Source: Bacillota bacterium
GTDB lineage: Bacteria > Bacillota > Clostridia > Saccharofermentanales > Fastidiosipilaceae
Assembly: GCA_023388205.1 (NCBI GenBank)
Contig: JAEWGS010000053.1
Location: 1 to 12,886, forward strand
Reading direction: 5' to 3'
Length of the DNA: 12,886 nt
The notes beneath the pieces were generated by a model. That model saw only the letters and a program-made list of their open reading frames with translations. It was not told the origin of the DNA and made no database searches. A program made the translations under genes and the position numbers. Positions 5,942-12,292 of this stretch are shown one piece after another. Positions within the stretch are counted from its first letter, which is position 1. Each line of letters opens with the position of its first letter.

Positions 5942-6970
5942 TCAGGTCCAAGCGGCGATCCAAAGGGCGATCACCGCACCAACCGCTGCGAGCAGACAAA
6001 AACGCGTTACGATCTGCTGTTCCGTCCAGCCCCCGAGCTCAAAGTGATGATGAATCGGCGACATGCGGAAAATGCGCTTGCCGCCCGTCTTTTTGAAATA
6101 AGCAACCTGCAAAGTCACTGAGCCAATTTCCAGCCAATAAATCAAACCAATCAGCAAGAACAGCACCGGGTGACCCGTCAGCAGCAAAGCGCCACTCACA
6201 AATGCGCCAAGCGCCAAAGAGCCGAAGTCTCCCATAAAGATCCGCGCAGGATGTTGGTTGTAAATCAAGAAGCCCAGAAGCCCTCCGATGAGCCCCATAC
6301 AAGGCATGGTTAAGTTCAATTCAGGATTGAGCGCCAAGACGGCTTTTGAAAACGCAATATTGACGATCCATGTCGCCAGCACCGCAATCACCGTCACAGA
6401 TGAGCAAAGACCATCGACGCCATCTGTAATGTTGACCGCGTTCACGCAAGCGTAGAGATAAAAGATCCCGAAAAGCACAAATAGTAAGGCCGCTAGCCAA
6501 AGGTGCGTCGGCAAGAAAAAAGGTCTCGCATCCGCGTGGGGCAAGTACATCGGAATGTCCTTTTGTCCCAAAGTGATCGCCAAAACAAAAAGGACAATCG
6601 GCCCCAAGAGGCTGATCGTTTTATTGCGAATGGAAAGACCGTCACGATCGACGCGCACTTTGATGAAATCGTCGAGAAAACCCACTGCGGCCATCACGAG
6701 CACAAACAGCAAAAAATAAAGCTTATGAAGATGGAAATGCCAAATGAGGTCAATCAGCGAAATCAAGGTATAAGGAACAAGGAAAATTACGCCGCCAAAA
6801 GTCGGTGTCCCCGTTTTTTTGTAATGGGAGGCGGGTCCTTCCTCGCGAACCTGCTGCCCCACACGTTTACCGGACAAAACGCGCAAGGTCACACGCCCCG
6901 TCACATAAGCGAGGATAAACCCCGCCACTAGGCTCAAGACAGCCGCAAAGATCATCGTTTGTGCGGACAT
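5942..6970 (-). CDS. mraY: Phospho-N-acetylmuramoyl-pentapeptide transferase MraY
   Basis: MraY is the integral membrane enzyme that transfers phospho-MurNAc-pentapeptide from UDP to undecaprenyl phosphate, giving lipid I. The 342 residues are mostly hydrophobic helices, in line with the ten-helix family fold. Signatures from the start at 6970 are HYKKTGTPTFGG (49-60), the catalytic-site aspartates in GFLDDFIKV (97-105), NAVNITDGVDGL (177-188) with D183, FMGDFGSLALG (245-255) and RMSPIHHHFELGGW (302-315) with the HHH triad. One residue is odd: the family motif FMGDTGS reads FMGDFGS here (F249). It is followed after 23 bases by ftsW, whereas many bacteria have murD between them. Function is secure. 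Confidence 0.97.
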   Translation of the reverse strand: MSAQTMIFAAVLSLVAGFILAYVTGRVTLRVLSGKRVGQQVREEGPASHYKKTGTPTFGGVIFLVPYTLISLIDLIWHFHLHKLYFLLFVLVMAAVGFLDDFIKVRVDRDGLSIRNKTISLLGPIVLFVLAITLGQKDIPMYLPHADARPFFLPTHLWLAALLFVLFGIFYLYACVNAVNITDGVDGLCSSVTVIAVLATWIVNIAFSKAVLALNPELNLTMPCMGLIGGLLGFLIYNQHPARIFMGDFGSLALGAFVSGALLLTGHPVLFLLIGLIYWLEIGSVTLQVAYFKKTGGKRIFRMSPIHHHFELGGWTEQQIVTRFCLLAAVGAVIALWIAAWT

Positions 6971-6975
6971 ATTTT

Positions 6976-6983
6976 CTCCTTTT
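6976..6983 (-). promoter_or_regulatory. Shine-Dalgarno site deciding the mraY start
   Basis: AAAAGGAG lies 5 bases before the ATG at 6970. The in-frame ATG 14 codons upstream (7012) lacks such a site and would add a hydrophilic leader that other MraY proteins lack. Confidence 0.75.
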
Positions 6984-7073
6984 GTCTGTGCTCTTTTGCA
7001 ATGTGCTGTCACGACAAGAATCAGGTCGCTCCGGACAGCTTCGCTTGAGACAGTCCTCTCTTATTCGTATTAG

Positions 7074-7100
7074 TTTAATCGCTTCCTAGCGGAGATTAAA
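7074..7100. other. Imperfect hairpin in the murF-mraY gap
   Basis: TTTAATC at 7074-7080 is complementary to GATTAAA at 7094-7100, with a further short inner stem (GCT with AGC) around a small loop. No T-run follows on the minus strand, so it is not a standard terminator. The 257-base gap (6971-7227) is the longest inside the murF-to-sbp block and could hold a promoter for mraY, but I see no convincing -35/-10 pair. Confidence 0.3.
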
Positions 7101-7167
7101 GGCGAGCTGCAACAAGTTTTGACAAAGCGCTTCCCGTTTCACCGGGTTTTAGCAGGCTTAAAGCCCG

Positions 7168-7250
7168 TGCGCCCTTGCTCATGCGCCCTTATGCACCCTC
7201 GCTTGGGCGCCCTTGCCCGTGCGCTCTTTAAGCTTCAGCCTGCGCCCTTG
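7168..7250. repeat. Degenerate TGCGCCCTTG repeats across the murF 3' end and murF-mraY gap
   Basis: The ten-base word TGCGCCCTTG occurs at 7168-7177 and 7241-7250, with one-mismatch copies at 7182-7191 and 7206-7215 and a weaker copy at 7192-7201. The right-most copy lies inside the murF C-terminal codons and the rest are in the gap. On the transcribed strand they read as GGG runs separated by short spacers, similar in flavour to the GGGCAA array at 126-175. The spacing is irregular, so this is not a CRISPR array. Confidence 0.6.
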
Positions 7251-8895
7251 TCTTTGCATCATCCGTCTTTCGTGAATGATGCAGCTCTTGCTTCCCTTTC
7301 AGGAAAGACGCGATGCGCTCCAATTTGAAGCCACGCGAACCTTTGATGAGATAAAAAGCCTCATGATCCATCGCCTCACCTAAGGACAGATACAGATCTT
7401 GAACGTCTTCGGCAATCAAGGGCGTTTTCACGTTAAGCCCCTCATTTTTCGCCTCAAGGCAATAGCCCTGCGCGACATAAAAAGCATGTGGCCCGACGAG
7501 GAAAAGATGCTCTGGCGCGCAACGGTAATATCGCCACAGATCACGTCCCACCGCCTCATGTAACTTAGGCGCATAAGTGCCCAGTTCATTGATGCCGCCC
7601 AAAATAGCAAAACGCCGGTGCTCATCCGGGCAAAGTTCAGCCGCATTGATAAAAGCAGCTTTCATGGACTCAGGGCTCGCATTGTAGTAATCGTGAAACA
7701 AGGTCATCCCATCGACCTGCTCCAAGCGTCCGCGATCGCCGACCGGCTCGTAGCTCAAAAGGCCTTTGCGAATTTCATCTTCAGGGGTGCGATAATAAAA
7801 AGCTACAGCCACAGCCAAAGCCGCATTAAACACCTGGTGCTTCCCCCCCACCTTGAGCTCGTAAGTGAACTGATAAAGAGAGCCGCCATCCATCCAAGTG
7901 AGTTCTTTGACTTGGGGACGGTAGACCGAAAATTGCATCCGATCGCCTTCTTTTTCATCGATTGAAAAGCCCAAGTGCATATGTCGCATGCGCTCTTTAT
8001 ACACATCCATATTTTTCTCATGAAGCTGCGCCAAAAAAGCTTCTGCGCCGTTTTCGGGATCTTGACACTCGTGCGTCACATAAAAGGCCGACACCTGTTT
8101 CTCTTGAAAGTAAGTCAGGCCACGCCGCTCGTACCAATCCATGAGCAGCGGATCATCCCCGGGAAAAACAACCAAAGCATTGGGCTGCATCCCGTCAAAA
8201 ATTTCAAGCTTCGCTCTGAGAATATTTTCCCGCGTATGAAGTTTTTCGATATGGCTGTAACCGACATTGGTGATGATGATGCAGTTCGGTTCTGCCGTCA
8301 AAGACGACTCCGCGATTTCGCCCAAGTGATCCATCCCCATCTCAAGCACCAAAATTTCAGTATCCTCGGGGGCGGCCAAAATCGTTTGAGACACGCCGAT
8401 CGGGTTGTTCATATTCTGCTGCGCTTGATACACCTTTTTGAAATTTGAAAGCGCGGCGGCAATTAAAGCGCGCGTACTGGTCTTGCCCACACTTCCCGTC
8501 ACTGCAATGACCTGAGCATTCATGCGACGACGTCTCGCGCGCGCCATACGTTCAAGAAAATTGATCCCGTTTCGGCAGCAGAGAATCGGGTGATTCAGCA
8601 CCTTCAGTTCTGCTTCATGCTGCTTGTAGTAGCGTTCTTCCACAGCAACAATCGAGGCGCCAGCTTCAATGGCCTGCAGAATAAAATCGTGCCCATCAAA
8701 ACGATCTCCACGCAGCGCAATATACATATTCCCCGGCTTCAGAGTTCTCGTATCGGTCGAGACCCCTTCAAAGGACAGCTCTGGCCATTTCGGCGCATCT
8801 ACCAAGCGTTCTCGATACTGTAAAATCTCTTTTAGGTCTTGAGCATCGAAGTACAAGCTACTGGACTGACTACGATCTTTTCTTTTGCGTTTCAT
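7228..8895 (-). CDS. murF: UDP-N-acetylmuramoyl-tripeptide--D-alanyl-D-alanine ligase MurF
   Basis: MurF is the cytoplasmic ATP-dependent ligase that adds D-Ala-D-Ala to UDP-MurNAc-tripeptide, the last soluble step of peptidoglycan precursor synthesis. Motifs in order (numbered from the ATG at 8895) are STDTRTLKPGNMYIALRGDR (about 46-65, N-terminal MurF domain), the P-loop TGSVGKTS (133-140), NNPIG (163-167), GKHQVFNAALA at the central/C-terminal boundary, DYYNASPESM (402-411, a MurF-specific signature) and KGSRGFKLERI near the end. At 555 residues it is about 100 longer than typical MurF. The extra length is spread over the central and C-terminal domains plus a hydrophilic tail of some 25 residues. 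It follows pbp directly, with murE absent from the usual place between them. The last codons run into a CCCTTG-rich repeat tract. Confidence 0.96.
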   Translation of the reverse strand: MKRKRKDRSQSSSLYFDAQDLKEILQYRERLVDAPKWPELSFEGVSTDTRTLKPGNMYIALRGDRFDGHDFILQAIEAGASIVAVEERYYKQHEAELKVLNHPILCCRNGINFLERMARARRRRMNAQVIAVTGSVGKTSTRALIAAALSNFKKVYQAQQNMNNPIGVSQTILAAPEDTEILVLEMGMDHLGEIAESSLTAEPNCIIITNVGYSHIEKLHTRENILRAKLEIFDGMQPNALVVFPGDDPLLMDWYERRGLTYFQEKQVSAFYVTHECQDPENGAEAFLAQLHEKNMDVYKERMRHMHLGFSIDEKEGDRMQFSVYRPQVKELTWMDGGSLYQFTYELKVGGKHQVFNAALAVAVAFYYRTPEDEIRKGLLSYEPVGDRGRLEQVDGMTLFHDYYNASPESMKAAFINAAELCPDEHRRFAILGGINELGTYAPKLHEAVGRDLWRYYRCAPEHLFLVGPHAFYVAQGYCLEAKNEGLNVKTPLIAEDVQDLYLSLGEAMDHEAFYLIKGSRGFKLERIASFLKGKQELHHSRKTDDAKTRAQAEA

Positions 8896-8902
8896 CCCGT
8901 CT

Positions 8903-8908
8903 TCCCCC
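8903..8908 (-). promoter_or_regulatory. Shine-Dalgarno site deciding the murF start
   Basis: GGGGGA lies 7 bases before the ATG at 8895. The in-frame ATG ten codons upstream (8925) has no such site, so the shorter protein is preferred. Confidence 0.6.
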
Positions 8909-8984
8909 TTCGAGCTCCACTTCATCGCACTCGAATTCTACTGATTTTGACTATTCGGCCGTCCCTAAATGATCTCTTTGTCAT

Positions 8985-11609
8985 TTACTCAGGATCGACG
9001 ACGCCAAGTTCATCATCTTCGTTGGCATTCGGATCGGCCCCCTCATCCGCGCCCGGATCTTCATCTTCGTTTTCTCTTCCAAAGATCGCGGCATAGTCTA
9101 GCGTGTTCCCCGACTGATCAAAGCGTCGCCACGCCTCGTTTCCTTCGGCTTGAACATCCGCCTCTTCTTCATTGCCATTGACATTCTCACTGATTCTTTC
9201 TCTTGTCGGCAAAATAGGTTGTCCCGCTCCGATACCAATATTAGGTAAAGCTTCGCCATCCAAAGACACAGCGACCACAGATCCAAATCTGACTTTCTGC
9301 GACGCTGAACCCGAGCTGGGCGCGAGATCTTGATAGGTCACCGTTCCACCTGGATTCGTTCCCGAAAGCAAAATATTCACACCGGACTGGTGGGCCAAAT
9401 AACGCGCCTGCAAATAAGTCAGACCGCTAAAGTCTGGCACGTCGACCATCTTCTTCCATTCGTCTGGCATCGGGTGTGCCGCAGTCCCAACATAAATGAC
9501 GCCGCCGGTCGAAATGCCTTCGGTCGAATTCGGCCATTGTTCGGTGATCACTTCATTGTGCTTCGTTCCTTCAGGCGCGACAACGAGCACATCGCGAATA
9601 CTCGCCGCATCATTGACTGCTTGGAAATAACTCAAACCCACATAATTTTGTACGTAAGAGGCGTCAAATGCGTGCACGGCATCATAATCAATATCGTCAA
9701 AGTTGCCTGGAATCTTGAATTCCTCCGCACAGCGCTCCACCAGCCACTTTGTTCCGGACTGCATAAAATAAGGGCTCGTATCTTTACGCGGTTGCTGCAA
9801 AGAAGTCAAAACCACAAATTTGGGATCATCGTAAGGGGCGACAATCGCAACCGAGTAAGTCACCCATTCTTTGTCTGCGTTGTCTTCACTCGTTCCGGTT
9901 TTACCTGCCATACGAAGCCCGGGAATAAAGGTACGTTGCACCGAGCCTTCAGGGCGGTGCATGCCTTTGATCATCAATTCACGGACGGTTTGGGTGATGC
10001 TTTCTGAAAAAACACGCCGCTCGACCTGAGCTGTCTTTTTGGAAATCAAATCTCCTTTTCTCGTTTGAATCCGATCCACGACGTAAGGGCGGAGCACTTT
10101 GCCGCCATTGGCCAAGGCCGAATAAGCCATCGCCATACGCATGGCCGTCACCGTACTTTGCTCACCGATCGATAGCGTCATCAAGTCCGTAATCGAAGGA
10201 TTTGCGTGCAGCTGACCTACACTTTCGGCCGGAAGATCAATGCCCGTCAATGTCGTAAAGCCGATTCGCTTAACATAGTCATAAAAATTCCGAATGCCAA
10301 CGCGTTTAGCTAAAATCGCAAACGGCGGGTTACAAGAACGCATCAAGGCATCTTGGATCGTCTCATCTCCGTGATTGTACCCATCTGCCTGAGCCCAGCA
10401 CGTCATTTTATAAGCCTGCCAGTCACCCATTTGCAAAGGCGCATCCGAAAGCCATTCATTGAGATCCGCCTGACCTTCGTCCAAAGCAATTGATAAGGTC
10501 AGAGGCTTCATAATCGACCCCGGTTCATAAGGTTGTGAAATAACTTTATTCCGCCAAACCTCACCCGTTAAATAGTCCACGTCATCTTGGTTTCCAGAAG
10601 GATCCCAAGTATTTGGGTTTTTTCCTAAAGGCACCCCCATAGGGTCATTGAGGTCATAGCGATTGGACCCCGCCATCGCAAGGACTGCACCGGTGTTCGG
10701 ATCTAGGACCACCGCCAGAGCTCCATTATTGGGATTTGCCGCATCGGCCAAACGCCTTGCGGTCAACTCGGCCGCACGCTGCAAATTTTCATTGATTGTG
10801 AGGACCAAGTCATTGCCATCTTTGGCAGAGATACTCGCCGTTTTCGAATTCGGCAATTGCGTCTGTGAATAGTTATCCACCTGCGAGAAGGCATAGCCCA
10901 CCTGCCCCATCAACTCTTCGTTATACGTGTACTCAAGACCTGAAATACCTTTGGGATTTCGATCATTAGATGTGGTAAAGCCGATCACCGGGGACAGATA
11001 ATCTTTTTCTGGATAGCTGCGCTTCATCACCGGGTCAATCGCAAAACCGCCCACTTCATGCTTTTTGAGCCAAGCTTCGAGCGCTTCTTTTTTCTCTCTG
11101 GACACACCCTTACGCAAAAGCAAATAGGTCGCGTCTTTTTGAGCAAAGGTATCCGCAACTTCTTTTTCACTCATCTCCAGGTGCTCAGCCGTCTGCTTAA
11201 CAATCTCTTTCATCGTCGCAGAATCATCCAGTGAATGAACATCTCCCGGAGTCACACCAATAGTGTAAATATAAGTTGTCGTCGCCAAAACTTTCCCTTG
11301 CGCATCTAAGATACGACCGCGCTCAGGATAAACTTCGATTTTGCGCAAATGCTGATTCGCCGCTTTTTCTGTGAAAAAACGGTTCTCGAGGATAGAAATA
11401 CGAAAAAGTTGCGTCACAGACGCAATCACAAGACACACGATGAGAAATGTCGGGATCGCATAAGTTGCTATTTCACGCTTCAGTCGACCCTTCCCCGAAA
11501 AAACTTGAACGTTCTGAGACTCGCGTTGCGCTGAACCTTTTGGCCTCGAGTAAGTCGCCCGTTGCGCGTCATGATGAGCAGAAGGTTTTTGCTGTGGATT
11601 TTGATTCAC
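8985..11609 (-). CDS. Class B penicillin-binding protein with two PASTA domains (PBP2x/SpoVD type)
   Basis: This is a D,D-transpeptidase that cross-links septal peptidoglycan together with FtsW. Of its 874 residues, 1-45 are cytoplasmic, about 46-70 form a membrane helix, and YPERGRILDAQGKVLATT (94-111) begins the pedestal/dimerisation domain. The catalytic domain carries all three motifs: SIMK (365-368, nucleophile S365), SCN (425-427) and KTG (570-572). Two C-terminal PASTA-like domains follow: a degenerate one at about 656-710 (with VGLSYFQAVNDAA) and a clearer one at about 722-785 (VDVPDFSGLTYLQARYLAHQ). The last 70 residues are an acidic, probably disordered tail. Translation starts at GTG with a consensus ribosome site. 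Position after ftsL fits FtsI/PBP2x. A sporulation-specific SpoVD role cannot be excluded from sequence alone, since both share this architecture. Confidence 0.95.
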   Translation of the reverse strand: MNQNPQQKPSAHHDAQRATYSRPKGSAQRESQNVQVFSGKGRLKREIATYAIPTFLIVCLVIASVTQLFRISILENRFFTEKAANQHLRKIEVYPERGRILDAQGKVLATTTYIYTIGVTPGDVHSLDDSATMKEIVKQTAEHLEMSEKEVADTFAQKDATYLLLRKGVSREKKEALEAWLKKHEVGGFAIDPVMKRSYPEKDYLSPVIGFTTSNDRNPKGISGLEYTYNEELMGQVGYAFSQVDNYSQTQLPNSKTASISAKDGNDLVLTINENLQRAAELTARRLADAANPNNGALAVVLDPNTGAVLAMAGSNRYDLNDPMGVPLGKNPNTWDPSGNQDDVDYLTGEVWRNKVISQPYEPGSIMKPLTLSIALDEGQADLNEWLSDAPLQMGDWQAYKMTCWAQADGYNHGDETIQDALMRSCNPPFAILAKRVGIRNFYDYVKRIGFTTLTGIDLPAESVGQLHANPSITDLMTLSIGEQSTVTAMRMAMAYSALANGGKVLRPYVVDRIQTRKGDLISKKTAQVERRVFSESITQTVRELMIKGMHRPEGSVQRTFIPGLRMAGKTGTSEDNADKEWVTYSVAIVAPYDDPKFVVLTSLQQPRKDTSPYFMQSGTKWLVERCAEEFKIPGNFDDIDYDAVHAFDASYVQNYVGLSYFQAVNDAASIRDVLVVAPEGTKHNEVITEQWPNSTEGISTGGVIYVGTAAHPMPDEWKKMVDVPDFSGLTYLQARYLAHQSGVNILLSGTNPGGTVTYQDLAPSSGSASQKVRFGSVVAVSLDGEALPNIGIGAGQPILPTRERISENVNGNEEEADVQAEGNEAWRRFDQSGNTLDYAAIFGRENEDEDPGADEGADPNANEDDELGVVDPE

Positions 11610-11612
11610 GAC

Positions 11613-12068
11613 TTATTCCTCCTGCTTCGGATGTAGCGATTGACAGTACATCTCTAAATTTTCGTAAATTTGTTCCATAGAACTTTGTTTTGCCGCATGA
11701 TCGTCCAAAATGGCATTCCACTCTTTGCGATTCACGAGCATCTGATTCACTTCACTTTGGGGTAAAAGGCGTTTTTGATTTTCTGTCACCGGCTTCAAAC
11801 CCAACTTTTCCGCCTCTTTGGCAATCGCCTCTAAATCTGTGTTTTCTCTCAGACGATCTTTTTTCTCCGTAATTCTCGCATTGGCTTGACGAATTTCAGA
11901 CCTCAAATCGGCGTTGGCGAAATTCACTTGCAAAGTCTTCGCTTGCTCAGACAAAACGAGAAAAAGCAGTAAGGTCAGCCAAAGCACGCCAAATAAGATG
12001 CGCACATATTTCTGTAGCGGCATCTTACTTTTTACTTTTATGTTCTGTTTGCGCGACCTGGCGTTCAT
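11613..12068 (-). CDS. ftsL: Cell division protein FtsL
   Basis: FtsL is a bitopic divisome protein that pairs with FtsB/DivIC and FtsQ/DivIB and helps activate FtsW and its penicillin-binding partner. This 151-residue protein has a basic cytoplasmic N-terminus (1-20), one membrane helix at about 21-40 (ILFGVLWLTLLLFLVLS), then a heptad-like coiled coil (about 42-80) and the block DLEAIAKEAEKLGLKPV, which matches the FtsL/DivIC pattern of a coiled coil ending in a 'KLGL' segment. It has an extra hydrophilic tail of about 45 residues. The call rests on architecture and on position between rsmH and the transpeptidase gene, since FtsL sequences diverge strongly. The start at 12068 is chosen by its Shine-Dalgarno site. 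The stop is 3 bases before the pbp start, so the two are probably translationally coupled. Confidence 0.88.
   Translation of the reverse strand: MNARSRKQNIKVKSKMPLQKYVRILFGVLWLTLLLFLVLSEQAKTLQVNFANADLRSEIRQANARITEKKDRLRENTDLEAIAKEAEKLGLKPVTENQKRLLPQSEVNQMLVNRKEWNAILDDHAAKQSSMEQIYENLEMYCQSLHPKQEE
11616..11623 (-). promoter_or_regulatory. Consensus Shine-Dalgarno site for the GTG start of the PBP gene
   Basis: AGGAGGAA overlaps the last bases of ftsL and sits 6 bases before a GTG codon at 11609. It is the best match to the anti-Shine-Dalgarno sequence in the window and supports the non-ATG start. Confidence 0.8.
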
Positions 12069-12072
12069 CTTG

Positions 12073-12078
12073 TCCCCC
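12073..12078 (-). promoter_or_regulatory. Shine-Dalgarno site deciding the ftsL start
   Basis: GGGGGA lies 4 bases before the ATG at 12068. An in-frame TTG at 12092 and ATG at 12089 have no purine-rich site at a usable distance, which favours the ATG at 12068. GGGGGA pairs with CCUCCU of 16S rRNA through one G-U wobble. Confidence 0.6.
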
Positions 12079-12181
12079 AACTGATTCATCAATGCGCAAA
12101 ATACCCCAGAATTATTTTTCTTGAAGATACTATTTCACCGAAAAGCGTCTCGCATTGCAAGCAGATTTTGTAACACTTTAA

Positions 12182-12236
12182 GCGCTTTTAATTGGGCAAA
12201 TCACAAAAGCGTCCTCGAGCCCATACTTAAAAGCGC
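12182..12236 (-). other. Long inverted repeat (structured RNA element?) between rsmH and ftsL
   Basis: GCGCTTTTAA at 12182-12191 is the exact reverse complement of TTAAAAGCGC at 12227-12236. Inside these arms GGGC at 12194-12197 can pair with GCCC at 12219-12222, extending the stem after a small internal loop and leaving about 21 loop bases. On the minus strand no T-run follows the 3' arm, so it is not a canonical intrinsic terminator. The right arm overlaps the 24-bp tandem repeat. A transcript attenuator, processing site or chance pairing are all possible. I do not recognise a known RNA family. Confidence 0.4.
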
Positions 12237-12254
12237 CCCCGAGCCCATACTTAA
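12207..12254. repeat. 24-bp tandem duplication in the rsmH-ftsL gap
   Basis: Two adjacent 24-base units, 12207-12230 and 12231-12254, match at 22 of 24 positions. The differences are T/C at 12212 versus 12236 and at 12215 versus 12239. The unit contains CGAGCCCATACTTAA. It lies just 3' of the rsmH stop in non-coding DNA. The minus-strand reading frame across it is a shadow of rsmH in another frame. Confidence 0.85.
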
Positions 12255-12292
12255 GTGAAAAGGCATTTGCAAAAATTCGGAGGTAAATTTCA

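Noticed and set aside
6503..6931. Plus-strand frame (142 codons) antisense to mraY
   Set aside because: It is fully opposite MraY core motifs and has no independent evidence of coding.
7168..7250. CRISPR-like array
   Set aside because: Repeats are about 10 bases, degenerate and irregularly spaced, with no unique spacers of constant length and no cas genes.
8966..8987. 7-bp inverted repeat at the PBP stop codon as a terminator
   Set aside because: AT-rich weak stem with no following T-run. More likely chance around the stop codon.
9330..10007. Long plus-strand frame (225 codons) antisense to the PBP gene
   Set aside because: It lies wholly opposite the conserved transpeptidase coding region, and the translation has no recognisable domain. 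It is a codon-bias shadow.
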